Positions 45,501 through 55,905 of a stretch of 64,000 bases of DNA are shown here, piece after piece (positions within the stretch are counted from its first letter, which is position 1; every line of letters begins with the position of its first letter). The notes beneath the pieces are model-generated. The model was not told where the DNA came from and made no database searches. It saw only the letters and a list, made by a program, of their open reading frames with translations. The stretch is from Culex pipiens pallens (lineage: Eukaryota; Arthropoda; Insecta; Diptera; Culicidae). A program made the translations under genes and the position numbers. The stretch spans positions 187,250,850 to 187,314,849 of the forward strand of contig NC_068938.1 in the NCBI RefSeq assembly GCF_016801865.2, given 5' to 3'.

Positions 45501-47372
45501 AGTACTCTTGGTAATTTTGGGATTTATCCTCTCAGTCCACACACAGTACCATTTTACTCCCGAATCGTGCTCTTTATCCTCTCGAATGCCGATGTCAGGT
45601 TCTGGGTGTAGTTTTTTCTGATAGTTCGTGTGCTTTGAAATCACACTGCATCAAAGCGACAAAAATAAAAATGAGAGCATTTCTGTGGCATTTCGTTCAA
45701 TGACGAATTTACTTAATTTTTATAGTTTTAGATGGCATTTTTATTTTTCATCATCCTTTCAACAGTACAAGTTTCTATACAAACCTTAGGAGTTAAAATA
45801 AAATTATTTGATCGATTTGATGTCTTTGGTTTTGATTTTTTTGAATTCAATCAAAAAAATCTAAACTCTAATTTTTAAAATTAACCCATTTCAAACTGCG
45901 AAATTACCATTTTTTTCAGTATGTTTAATATGATCAAAAATTGTTTGATCTTTGGCAAACTTATCCAAATTTGTATGCCTGAGCAACATCGATGCAATTA
46001 CGAGGTTTTAAAATCTCTTTTTTCTGTATTTTTTTGCAGAGTACATTGAAATTTCACCAAAAAAATAAAATATTTTTAAACAGGTAAAACTATGTTAAAA
46101 AATGTTATCATCTTGAGAAAATGTATTTTGAATTGTTTCCAGCTGATTGCAAGTCTATTTCTATTGAAATTATGAAGTTTTAGATGTTTGATTACTCCCC
46201 TGATTTCTCGAACTTTTAATAGAGAAAAATGAGAAGGAGGGGGTGCGTGCATCATAAATTTAAAAAATATTTGCCAGATTCAGCTAAATATCACAATTTA
46301 AGCCTAAATCAACTTTTGACTTGACGTTTTAATTTTAAATCAAATTCGCACTTAACATTAATTTTTTTTAAAGTGTTCTGTTTTTAAGTTATATCAACTG
46401 AAAGAAATTTATAAATTAAAAAAAGTGCAATTTTTAACCTGCACAAATCGTGATCAAGCATGACACCCTTAATATTTTTTTGCAAGAGAACGACAAATTT
46501 AAACAAAATCTGTAATACTTTTGATTTTGGACCATTCGCGAATATTGCATCAATTTCCAATTTAAATTAAAACATTCATGAAATTTCTGAACTATCTAAT
46601 AAAGATATGTGTCTTACACTTCAAGTGGACAAAATCTGCAAAATCAAAGTTCTTATATATAAATTAAAATATAAGTAAAATCTACTCAGCAAAAAAGGAA
46701 TAAATTAGTCTTTCTCTAAACCTATGATTTTTTAAAAAGAAACATCACAAGACAACTGTAATCGTCTATTACGAACAACTCGTGTTTCAGGCTTTGAACT
46801 GGTAGCAAAATGGTTGCACTCTATTTAAACATAATGAAATATGAATTTGTTTTTGCTGCACTCTGCCCCCTTCAACATTTTGAAGTATTTTTTATGGAAA
46901 AGTACACAAAAAATTGTAGTAATATTCATGAGGAAATGAAAGATTTTGGGTGAAAAAATGTAATATTTCATAAGTAACTTTTACCATGTTCACATTTTTA
47001 CACATTTTATGTAATAATCGTCAAAAAAGAGGCTCTTGTTTTTATAAAAGTGTCTATCCTGGTCATTTGCCAAAATAGAATATTTCAATATCGGGATCGA
47101 AAAAAAATCACCAAAAAGTTTATAAAACAAAACTTCTAAAACATTTACACCTCAGGTACGATCACAATGCTCACGAGTACAGCCACGGCCACAACGGTGG
47201 CGATCACCATGGGGATCATCACGGACACAACGGAAACGGCCATCACCACCGGCGGTCGTCCCAGTCCGGCCACGGACACGCCAACGGTGAGCATCACGTT
47301 CATCGTCGAAATGGAAACGGAAACGGCAACGGTGCTCATCGCAACGGCCACCGGAACAATGGCCACCACTAG
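42531..47372 (+). CDS. His-rich pro-resilin-like RR-2 cuticular protein, 319 aa, four coding exons
   Basis: Joined coding exons 42531-42566, 43631-44062, 44128-44402 and 47156-47372 give 960 nt in frame, ending in TAG; introns are GT-AG in phases 0, 0 and 2. The product is predicted to be secreted and to bind chitin. Residues 1-28 are a signal peptide with a basic n-region, a Leu/Ala core and a TNA cleavage site. Residues 29-112 are rich in His, Asp and Gly and carry SSYGTP and SSYGPP resilin-like motifs. The RR-2 domain spans about 115-176 and fits G-x7-DG-x6-Y-x-AD-x2-GY-x-P (G144, D152, G153, Y160, A162, D163, G166, Y167). Residues 177-319 are a long His/Gly/Asn-rich tail. His-rich segments may bind metal or react with catechols during tanning; that is inference. 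The intron-2 position inside the RR domain differs from gene 1. No symbol can be assigned. Confidence 0.92.
42567..43630. other. Gene 2 intron 1
   Basis: 1064 bp, AT-rich. It contains a 122-bp fold-back MITE and, at about 43259, a fragment (ATTCTCCGCCAACTCAC) of the terminal repeat of the 28311 element. Confidence 0.7.
43112..43233. mobile_element. Fold-back MITE, 122 bp
   Basis: AAAGGTCCAATAAAC on the left and GTTTATTGGACCTTT... in inverted form on the right (TTTATTGGACCTTT), with GTTTTTGCTTT.TGGGTGTTTTTGA matched inside by TCAAAAAACACCCA. It forms a near-complete hairpin with a loop of about 20 nt. No coding capacity. Confidence 0.75.
43631..44062 (+). CDS. Gene 2 coding exon 2
   Basis: 144 codons after acceptor CACACACAG. 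It carries the signal-peptide core, the His/Asp-rich segment and the first two thirds of the RR-2 domain, ending DGRRQ at donor GTAAGC. Confidence 0.92.
44128..44402 (+). CDS. Gene 2 coding exon 3
   Basis: Follows a 65-nt intron with acceptor ACACACAG. It starts IVEYEADHKGY, completing the RR-2 domain, then runs into the His-rich tail. It ends after CACGG at donor GTAAGG in phase 2. Reading through would stop at once (GGG TAA), so splicing to exon 4 is likely. Confidence 0.88.
44403..47155. other. Gene 2 intron 3
   Basis: 2753 bp, AT-rich, with no exon recognised. A tRNA-like segment lies at 45382-45450. Confidence 0.6.
45375..45460 (+). mobile_element. tRNA-like sequence, probable SINE fragment
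   Basis: GGTGGCCCATACGGCAAAGG resembles box A, and GGGTTCGAGTC is a good box B, with GGCA/TGCC pairing around the middle stem. It is followed by T runs that would stop Pol III. The anticodon loop is the wrong size for a functional tRNA. Confidence 0.4.
47156..47372 (+). CDS. Gene 2 coding exon 4 (His/Gly/Asn-rich C-terminus)
   Basis: Acceptor ACACCTCAG ends at 47155. Joined in phase 2 it reads GYDHNAHEYSHGHNGGDHHG and continues His/Gly/Asn-rich to TAG at 47370-47372. The composition matches the exon 3 tail; other frames give unrelated Thr-rich sequence. Confidence 0.85.
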
Positions 47373-47690
47373 AAGGATTTGATCTTTGAACAACTTGGAA
47401 TGATGAGTGAATACACCCGCGTGCGCCAGTAGTACAAATTAGTGTGATTTTTAAGCCTTATTTATTCAAACAAGCTTCGAGCAGCGGCTTATCGAGTACT
47501 CAAGCAAGCTCAATTACCGGCTGAGACTCGATCTGCGACAGCGCAGCAAAACAAAAAAAACCAATTGCATTTACAAATTAGCAGACCCTTAAGTTAGTGC
47601 TAAGTAGCTAGGAGTTATTTGCCATTATGTAAAAAAAAATATGTATTCAAGCAAAAAAAAACACTACCCAATAAAGCACCAGCAAATGAT
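47373..47690 (+). other. Predicted 3' UTR of gene 2
   Basis: Non-repetitive sequence after the stop, ending about 15-20 bp after AATAAA at 47670-47675. Confidence 0.55.
47670..47675 (+). terminator. Poly(A) signal candidate of gene 2
   Basis: First AATAAA after the gene 2 stop codon, about 300 bp downstream. Confidence 0.5.
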
Positions 47691-48635
47691 CATCGAAAAA
47701 ATGCACAACCAGCACTCGTCGAACGAGGCTGGGTTCGATGAATCGAGAAAAAATCCACCACCAAAAATCAGTTGTTTGTTCTTCACGCTAAACTGTTTAA
47801 CAATCCATTGCGCTGATGCTCTGCTGACGCATCGACACTTTATGGATCATCAGAATATTCTCAATTGGTTTTCAAAAATCGATTTTTCCCCGAAATCAGC
47901 TGTTGAAGAAATTTCTTCAAAATATCACTGAGTACTCGCTGAGAGAGAAATTTGACACTTAGGTTATCCCTTAGTACAATGTTTCAAAGTATGAAATATT
48001 TTGATAAAAAAAATGTGTGAGCTTCACGACACGAGATCACAACCACGACGACAAAACCATCCTCATCTTGATCGAATCACCACGACTCGATCGACAGCCA
48101 AATAATAACAACAATTGTGTGTACGATTGTGATCTCGCGACATCATCGATCGACGTCGCGAAATTGGCATGGGGAGATGTTATCAGGGCCAATTGGCCCA
48201 GAAGTGGCATCGGAAATTGAATGTTTTCGGGTCGATTTGTTGATTGTTGTGCCATTATTGAGTTGTTTGTTGCGAGCCGCTCGAGCGCGCAGATTTGAAA
48301 TGAGGCTTTTGACTTATATTAGATGGGCCTTAAATGGGCATGCGAAGAAGAAGAAGAAGTTTTACTGCGAGGTGGCAATGTGGCGATAAACAATGGCAAA
48401 TCAAGGGATTGATCGGTGCAATTATTGATTATTGGGGTGTTTGAAGGATGACTTGGGGGTTTTAGGGAGTCAATTAGAACAAATGTGGAAACTAATCATC
48501 GAATTACGGTTTATTTGGAAGCAAGAAGATCCAACTGATATTCTTGAAACTCTTTTTATTTCATTTAATTTATTTCGTTGTTTAAGCATTACTTGTGTAA
48601 AGTTACTATCCAAAGCTGAGATGTAGACGACAGCT
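47691..48635. other. Intergenic DNA between gene 2 and the retroposed element
   Basis: GC-balanced near 48000-48400, with palindromic ATCGAT/CGATCG-rich patches. ORFs are short and overlapping. No gene supported. Confidence 0.4.
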
Positions 48636-48639
48636 TGCT

Positions 48640-49387
48640 CTCGCGGCTGTCGGACGTAAACGCTAGCCTCTACGGATTTCTTTTTCTCTTTTCCTCCCCT
48701 GTTGGGGCCGTGTTAAAAATCTTTCGCCATGTCGAAATATCGCCGGAACGCCGTCGTAATCGACTTCAACGTCATGCCGGTGAGACCGGACATCGAGACC
48801 GTTACGAAGTTTATCTCCAAGGACCTCAAACTGGACCAACAACGAGTAAAAAACCTTCAACTCAACAATTCCCGCAACCATGTCATCATCGAGCTAGGAT
48901 CGCCGGAGGAAGCTTCGGACCTAGTCGACCAGCACAACCTCAAACACAAGGTAGGATGCAGGGGCCAAACCTTCCGTATCCCTATTTTTGTGGAGGACAA
49001 CGCGACTCAAGTTCGCATCCATGACTTGCCGCCTCATATGCCTAACGATTTAATCGTCTCCCATCTCGAGGCCTACGGAGAAGTCAAGTCCATTCGAAGA
49101 GAGGTCTGGCGGGAGTACTTCCCAGGGATCCCGAATGGAGTTCGAGTTGTCCGGATGGTTTTGAAGAAGCCGATTCCGTCCTTCATTAAGGTGGAGACGG
49201 AAATAAGCTACACGAGCTACAACCAACAAGTGAGAACTTGTCGCCATTGTGCAAATCCACTTCATCCCGGGAAGAAGTGCGACGAAATAAAAAAATCAGC
49301 TATAGCACCATAACCACTAGCAACAACACCACTATCACCAACACCACCAGCATCAGCAGCAAAAACATCACAACCAATAGAAACAGC

Positions 49388-49418
<31 letters not shown>

Positions 49419-49735
49419 TTAACATCACCAAATAAGCCAACGACCTTTGTGCCTCCCAAAAAACCAACAGACAATCCGCTGGAGAGACAGTCCAAACCTA
49501 TGGATATTTCTGCAGTAGAAGAAGACAACGACGAAAACGAAGAGAAAACCAATGATGAGAACGAAGCAGAACTGGCGAAACAAACAAACAATAGTTATAC
49601 GAGAAGACGTCGAAAAGGGTACCGCAATCCCTACAAATATTATGATGACCACCACATGTGATTAATCCATCTACTTGTATAATTTATCATCTAATAAAAC
49701 TATATTTTATAAAAAAAAAAAAAAAAAAAAAAAAA
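48640..49735 (+). mobile_element. ORF1-only non-LTR retroposed copy with poly(A) tail
   Basis: A GC-rich leader (from about 48640) precedes an ORF1-like frame. A short 3' UTR with AATAAA (49693-49698) leads into a 25-A tail (49711-49735). No endonuclease or reverse-transcriptase sequence lies between ORF1 and the tail. It therefore looks like a processed or half-LINE (HAL1-like) copy. The 5' boundary and target duplication are uncertain. Confidence 0.7.
48729..49661 (+). pseudogene. LINE ORF1-like protein with CCHC zinc knuckle, one in-frame stop
   Basis: Reads 194 codons to a TAA at 49311-49313, then continues open in the same frame to TGA at 49659-49661, 311 codons in all. Residues about 95-155 look like an RRM-type fold (VRIHDLPPHM then VRVVRMVLKKPIP). 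Residues 171-184 are a perfect C-x2-C-x4-H-x4-C zinc knuckle. Beyond the stop the frame is Thr/Pro-rich, including a (ACA)n poly-Thr run, then acidic, then ends in a basic RRRRKGYRNP segment. ORF1 proteins of this type bind RNA in LINE ribonucleoprotein particles. The single stop suggests a young pseudogene, or less likely readthrough. Confidence 0.75.
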
Positions 49736-49794
49736 TGTGGAGTACCTTTCAACAGAGCAGTTCACTTCGAAATAGATCTTTTTCAATTTTATCG

Positions 49795-51352
49795 GGTACT
49801 TTTGTACCCGACCCTCTCATTTCAATGAAACTTTGTAGACATGTTATCCTAGGCCTATATAAGCCATTTTTGTGTATATGGAGCCAATAATACTCAAAAA
49901 TAACATTTGAGAAGGGCGTAAGGTATTTAAATATTTTTTGTATTTTGTAATATAAAAATTACTGTATCTCGAAGCCGTTGCGTTGTATCAAAAAGTGGTC
50001 AAAGACAAACTTGTAGGAAATTGGACGGGCTTTCTGAAAAAATACACTGAAACAAAAATACACGTCACATCTTTGAGATTTTTTGGTTTCTAAGTCTAAA
50101 ACTTAAATTTAAAGGTGATGTCACGATTTTTTTTCGTTCAAAATTTTTAAGAAAATAGCCTAAAATATAACCAAAAGACTGACGAAAAATGCAGGATGGT
50201 ATGTCTCTCCTAAAAAAAATACAAAAATCATTTACTAAAACTGTGATTTGAAAAGTGGTCTAAACGTCAAAGTTTTTGAAAACCGGTAATGGGAATCGAT
50301 TTTCCAGACAATTTTATATAGAAGTCTCCATATTGACCATTGTTCTATGTTCAATCCTTGGAAAGATACAGTGGTTTTAAAAATGAAAATGTTGAAAAAA
50401 CGGATTTTTGGTGGTTTTTGGCAATTTCTATATGACAGACTTGGTTTTTCAGTCTCCTAAATATTTTTAACGGAAAGCTCGTCCGATTTCTCATAAGTTT
50501 GCCTTTGACAGCTTTTTGATTTATGTCGTTTTTATATTTACGTAATCAAATTTACCACACTGAAAAAATATGCTATTTTCAGTTATAAGCAATGTAATTA
50601 ATCTTCTATCTGTAAGCCCTTACATCCAGTTGAAATGCTGTCAAAGGCAAACTTATGGGAAATCGGAAGAGCTTTCCGGTAAAAATATTTACGAGACTGA
50701 AAAACCAAGTCTGTCATATGGAAATTGCCAAAAACCACAAAAAAAAACGTTTTTTCAACATTTTCATTCTTAAACCGCTGTATCTTCCCAAGGATTGGGC
50801 ATAGGACAATGGTCAATATGGAGACATTTATGTAAAATTGTCTGGAAAATCGATTCCCACTACCGGTTTTCAAAAACTTTGACGTTAGACCACTTTTCAA
50901 AAAAACAGTTTTAGTAAATGATTTTTGTATATTTTTAGGAGAGACATACCGTCCTGCATTTTTCGTCAGTCTTTTGGTTATTTTTTAGGCTATTTCCTCA
51001 AAAATTTTGAACGAAAAAATATCGTGACATCACCTTTAAATTTAAGTTTTAGACTTAAAAACCAAAAAATCTCATGGATGTGGCGTGCATTTTTGTTTCA
51101 GTGTATTTTTTTTTTCAGAAAGCCCGTCCAATTTCCTACAAGTTTGTTTTGACCACTTTTTGATACGACGCAACGGCTTCGAGATACAGTAATTTTTAAA
51201 TTACAAAATACAAAAATATTTAAATACCTTACGCCCTTCTGTTATTTTCGAGTACTATTGGCTCCATATACACAAAAATGGCTTATATAGGCCTAGGATA
51301 ACATGTCTACAAAGTTTCATTGAAATCGGAGAGGGTCGGGTACAAAAGTACC
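49795..51352. mobile_element. Fold-back element, 1558 bp with about 717-bp arms
   Basis: Begins GGTACTTTTGTACC and ends GGTACAAAAGTACC. Arms 49795-50512 and 50637-51352 are highly similar inverted copies (for example TGTCTACAAAGTTTCATTGA and TATATAGGCCTAGGATAACA on the right arm) around a 124-bp centre. No protein encoded. It starts 60 bp after the poly(A) tail of the preceding retroposed copy. Confidence 0.85.
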
Positions 51353-51686
51353 AGAAAGTTCCTGATTTGAGCTGGAATTGCTCTATGCCTAAAGAAGCCA
51401 TTTTGCATCATCAGTTTGTCCATGAAAATTAGGCAGCTGTACAAACAAAAATTATGAAAATAAAAAAATCTGTGTATTTTGAAGGATTGTTTAATCGATT
51501 TGGTGTCTTCGACAAATTTGAGGCATGGATAAGGGAGCATCAAATGCCAAATTTTCAGAAATTTTTAGAATGTGCAAAGAAATCTTTAATCGAGTTATGA
51601 ATGTTTGAATCAATACAATAAATCGAAACACTGGTTGCAAACATTTTTCAACTTTATTTTTCGATGTAAAATTGAATTTGAAATCA

Positions 51687-52674
51687 GGTAGTAGCAAGCA
51701 TGCAGGAGGACCTGGAACTGGTGCTCGACTACCTGCAGAACAATCTACTGGCTCTCAACATCGGTAAAACTAAGATGATGATCTTCCGTCTATCCAGTAG
51801 AAATATCCAGCCCTACCCAGAACTCATCGTAAGGAATCAACTGGTAGCGAAAGTGAGTAGTTTTGAATATCTAGGTGTGCTCATTGATAATCGACTGTGT
51901 TGGGATGTGCATGTAAGTATGATAACCTCAAAATGTTCCCCTCTGTGCGGTGTCCTTAGGAAGCTAGCAAGAAGTGTTCCACAACATGTTCTTTTGAAAA
52001 TGTACTTTGCATTTATCCACAGTAGGTATCAATACGCAATAGGAGCTTGGGGCACTTGCAGTAAAACTCATTTGAAAGACCTTCAAGTTCAGCAAAATCG
52101 TTGCATCAAAGCAATTTTTAAGCTTCCATACCTTCAACCAACACGTGATCTATACACAATGTCCCAACATAACATCCTTCCGATGCATGGCCTTTTTGAG
52201 CAAAGAATTGCAATCCTAATGTACAAGTGTCTCAACAATAGGAATATGCACCATAATTGGGAATTCGCTACTGCGGTTCACCAGCATTTCACAAGACAAG
52301 CACATCATCTTAGACGATCAGGTTTTAGAACAGAAATTGGAAGAAGAAGATTTATAATTAATGGCCCGTTTGTTTTCAACAATTTACCAGAAGATTTAAA
52401 AAGAACAGAGACATTAGCTGAATTCAAAAGAAAAATTATCATTCTAATTCGTAGTTGCATAAACAATTATTTGCTACGTTAGTAAGCGTTTAAAAAAAAA
52501 AAAAAAGTGTTACCAGTTTATAAGTAGCTTTTAGTTTTTAATTACGTCTTTACATCCCTTTAAAAGAATTATATTCATTAGGGAAGTCAGACATTACTGT
52601 TAACTTGAATGAATTTAATAAACATTATTATTATTTAAAAAAAATAAAAATAAAAATAAAAAAAATTAAAAAAA
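51687..52674 (+). mobile_element. 5'-truncated non-LTR retrotransposon (LINE), 988 bp
   Basis: Inserted in repeat R2; the uninterrupted relative at 62812-62850 marks the empty site. It retains only the C-terminal part of the ORF2 reverse transcriptase, a 3' UTR with AATAAA (near 52617) and an AAATA-type tail (52637-52674). Heavy 5' truncation is typical of LINE insertion. Confidence 0.85.
51700..52482 (+). pseudogene. Reverse transcriptase C-terminal fragment (LINE ORF2), 260 aa
   Basis: The frame is open from the insertion point. The product matches the thumb and downstream region of mosquito LINE reverse transcriptases: LLALNIGKTKMMIF, FEYLGVLIDNRLCWDVHV, YAIGAWGTCSKTHLKDLQVQQNRCIKAIF (residues about 16-140) and a C-terminal LPEDLKRTETLAEFKRKI. 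The catalytic palm with the YxDD box and the endonuclease domain are missing, so it cannot be an active enzyme. The ATG at 51700 is internal, not the original start. Clade assignment (jockey-like) is a guess. Confidence 0.85.
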
Positions 52675-53060
52675 GGACTTTAGTAAAATGTTGATAAAAT
52701 GCACTGTTTTCAAGTTATAGTCATTGTTAGTTTTAACTAATGGTACGATTTTCAATGTTAAAATATGAAAAAGTCGTGAAATTTTCTGATCTTGTTTGTC
52801 GAAGATGCCAATTTTCTAGCAATTGATCGACATTATATATACGCCATTTTTGCAAAAATTGTCGAAAATGCACTTTTTGGTGATAATACTTTAGTTTAAA
52901 AAAATGCCGAAGACAGAAAAATGTGTTAAGCTAGCTATTTTTTTGTGATTTTAAACCTATTTTCAAGCTGCTGTATTTTCAAATTGATCAAGATCGATGA
53001 TCATAATTCATAAATTGTATATGAAGAAAACCACGACAAACTTTCGAAAAAAAAACTCTA

Positions 53061-54436
53061 ATTAATATTTTAGTTTGTGGCAAAAATTCCAAAACACTAC
53101 GCTGGACTCAATATGGATAGGAACAACTCTTTCGGCAGCTATTTCAATCAACCTTGGTTAACCTTGCTGACTTCTCGTCAAGTAACTTTTGACCATCCAA
53201 CAAGGCTCCAATCATCTACCCCGAACCATTCTCACACGTGCGACTCAAACCGATCAACAGAATCCACTTGCCGAAAATCGGATCCCGCTGCGCGTACCGT
53301 GTTCGAATTCGCACATATCTTACGCTATCGATTGCAACAAATTACGTCCCTGGCCCCGCTGATCGGATCGGACCAACCATCAAGTGAACCTGAATTGGGC
53401 CTAGGTCGAAATTGCAAAATAAAATATAAATCATCTGCCTTTCCCCCACGTTTGAAGACAGTCAGCGTCGAGCCATTTCAATCGAATTTTCGAAAGGATT
53501 GGCCGGGTTGTGATCTTTTGGCCAAAAATTCACGTGGTCCTCTGTTTTAGTAGCGTGGTTTTGCACAATTATTTGCTGTGCCGTAGTTTCGCGAGAGGGG
53601 CTAGAAAACATGGTTTTTCGATGGGTTGACGCAATCGGCCATCGGCCAGCCGTTTCGGAATTGTTTCTTCGACTGCGATGGGTGCATTGCCTTGTAAGGG
53701 TCATTTTGCGATTACTTTTAATAATTTATGATCGATGGATTTCTCCGGCAACAAGCCGAGATTCTCTCACGTAGTAATGAGCCGATCCAAGGAGTTTAAT
53801 CTCACCTCATTAGAGAATTATCGCAGGGTCGGACCTCCTACTTGTCACCGCAGAACCAAATTGATTTACTGTGGGAAAAACGGTCGAATGTTCGTCAAAA
53901 GCTCAACCCAGCGTGAACGAGCTTTGATTTTGGCGTGTTAATTAGCGTAAGACAGGTTGATTGATAAAACTCACACCGGGGTGATGTTTTGTTGTCAGAT
54001 CTGAACAACAGGTGAACCCACACTGAGACTTCAGATTATCATCAGGCATGATCTGGTCACCGTGCTGTCAACGCGGTATTTGACCCTACATCAAAAAGTT
54101 TCTGCAGCAGCCAAGGGGTGACATGGACCCGCGCTTTAGGTATCCTGCTGAGATAGGCAGTTGCTGACTAATGGATGGAATCCAACGGGTCGAAGATCGA
54201 GGTGGTCAGTTTAGTTTTTATTTTGCGTTTAAGAAAAATCAAAGTGATCTGAGTCGTGTGAATTTTGAAGGTTTCAATGATGCGTCGTTTCAAGTTTTTG
54301 CAAACTATTTGTTTAGAGATGGTTATGAAGTGTTTTTAAAATGATTTTTAAATATGAATGTCAGAATAATAAAAAAAGTTTTTCCCATACAAATTCCCAT
54401 AGAAAATTTAATTGTTTTGCGCAATGTGAGGACCAT
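53061..54436. other. Intergenic GC-balanced DNA
   Basis: Largest ORF is 53077-53550 (+, 157 aa), Ser/Arg-rich with no motif I recognise and no splice context. I see no supported gene; possibly unique regulatory DNA. Confidence 0.35.
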
Positions 54437-54809
54437 CCCGGGCAGACGGTAACAACAAAATTAATAATATTTCAATAACAAATCCTGTTAAAATAACAAA
54501 ACGTGTTATTTTTTATCCTGAACTTCAACTTCAAGGAGAAAAAATAATAACAGTTTCTGATAAAATAACAAGATTTGGTATTGAAGTGATATTATATTGA
54601 AAATGATTAATAACACGCTAATAAGAGGAAATGTTATACATTTCAAAAACTCTCCTAATAACAAAATTTGTTATTCGTTCGGTATACTGACTTAGAAATA
54701 AAATTATCATAAATCGCACAAATGGAAAAGTTTCTAAGTGTCCATAACACAATCTGTTATAATTTTTTCTTTTGTTAAATATCTTAAGATCTTTGGTATA
54801 ATTTTGTCC

Positions 54810-55560
54810 AATTTCGTCGAGGTCATTATTTTGGCCATGACATGGGGTCCTTAAGCTAAAATTATTCTAAAAAGTTGAAATTTTGAAAGTTGATTTTTCT
54901 AATTATTTGATATACCCCCTAAGGGACTTTATTAAATTGGCTAAAACTAAGGGATAATCTTGACCATTTTCGTCGGGATCATTATTTTGGCCATTAAATG
55001 GGGTCCTTAAGCTAAAATTATTCTAAAAAGTTGAAATTTTGAAAGTTGATTTTTTAATTATTTGATATACCCCCTAAGGGACTTTATTAAATTGGCTAAA
55101 ACTGAGGGATAATCTTGACCATTTGCGTCGGGTTTTTTAATTTGGCCATGAAATGGGGTCCTTAAGCTAAACATATTCTAAAAAGTTGAAATTTTGAAAG
55201 TTGATTTTTTTTATCATTTGATATACCCCCTAAGGAACTTTACTAAAATTAGTTCGAACTATGGGATAAGTTTGAGCATTTTCGTCGAGGTCATTATTTT
55301 GGTCATGAAATGGGGTCCTTAAGCTAAAATTATTCTAAAATAATTAAACTTTGAAAGTTGATTTTTTAAATTCTTTGATATACCCCCTAAGGGACTTTAC
55401 TAAAATTGGCTAGAACTATGTAATAATTTTGACTAATTTCATCGGGGTCATTTATTGAACCATAAAATAGGGTCCTTAAGCTTAAATTAATCTGATAAAA
55501 TTAACTTTTGAAAGCTGTTTTTTTTAATTATGTTATATTCTTTAAGGGAATTGATTTATT
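54810..55560. repeat. 156-bp tandem repeat inside MITE M1, about 4.7 copies
   Basis: The block GGGGTCCTTAAGCTAAAATT starts at 54844, 55000, 55155, 55312 and (as AGGGTCC) 55469, giving unit lengths 156, 155, 157 and 157. TATACCCCCTAAGGGA and TTTTGGCCAT recur once per unit. The last copy is the most diverged. Confidence 0.9.
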
Positions 55561-55605
55561 TATTGAGAATTTTTGAAATGTGAATAACAAAAACTGTTAT
55601 GATTT

Positions 55606-55905
55606 TCACAGAGCCAGGAAGTCGGAGCTGATGTTGAAGTTCGAGCTGGAGGGAGACCTCGGGGACGGCATCGAATTCAGCTAATTTTCAGCAACTCTCA
55701 CTTGGAATCGGAATCTGCAAAGTCGGGTATTTTTGGAGAGCTGAAGTCGGCGTTGACGTCATATCCTGCATCCAGAGTCGGAGTTGTCTTCAAAGTATGG
55801 ATTCAAAGTCGCTTGAAGGAACCCAATTCTGCAGCCCTGACCAGTACAGAAGAGTTATGGCAACTGCAGGTTTATTTGCAAAAGGCAAATAAACCAAAAC
55901 AATAA
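55606..55905. other. GC-richer segment inside MITE M1
   Basis: Starts GAGCCAGGAAGTCGGAGCTG and contains repeated AGTCGG motifs. Composition differs from the AT-rich MITE around it. A 67-codon ORF (55702-55905) has no recognised domain. It may be a captured genomic fragment. Confidence 0.4.

Larger units (their letters stand above)
51355..53060. repeat. Dispersed repeat family R2, copy split by a LINE fragment
   Basis: 51370-51686 and 52675-53000 together match 62390-63000: AAGCCATTTTGCATCAT, GATTTGGTGTCTTCGACAAA, AGCATCAAATGCCA and CGATGTAAAATTGAATTTG before the insertion, then ACTTTAGT and CACTGTTTTCAAGTTA after it. Confidence 0.75.

Noticed and set aside
47145..47393. ORFs in other frames across gene 2 exon 4 (Thr-rich + and Val-rich -)
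   Set aside because: Shadows of the His/Gly/Asn-rich exon, which alone joins in frame to exon 3.
53077..53550. 157-aa ORF as a gene
   Set aside because: No recognisable domain, no promoter or splice context, Ser/Arg-rich composition expected by chance in GC-balanced DNA.
55702..55905. 67-aa ORF in the long MITE as a captured gene
   Set aside because: Too short and without a domain; kept only as a compositional oddity.
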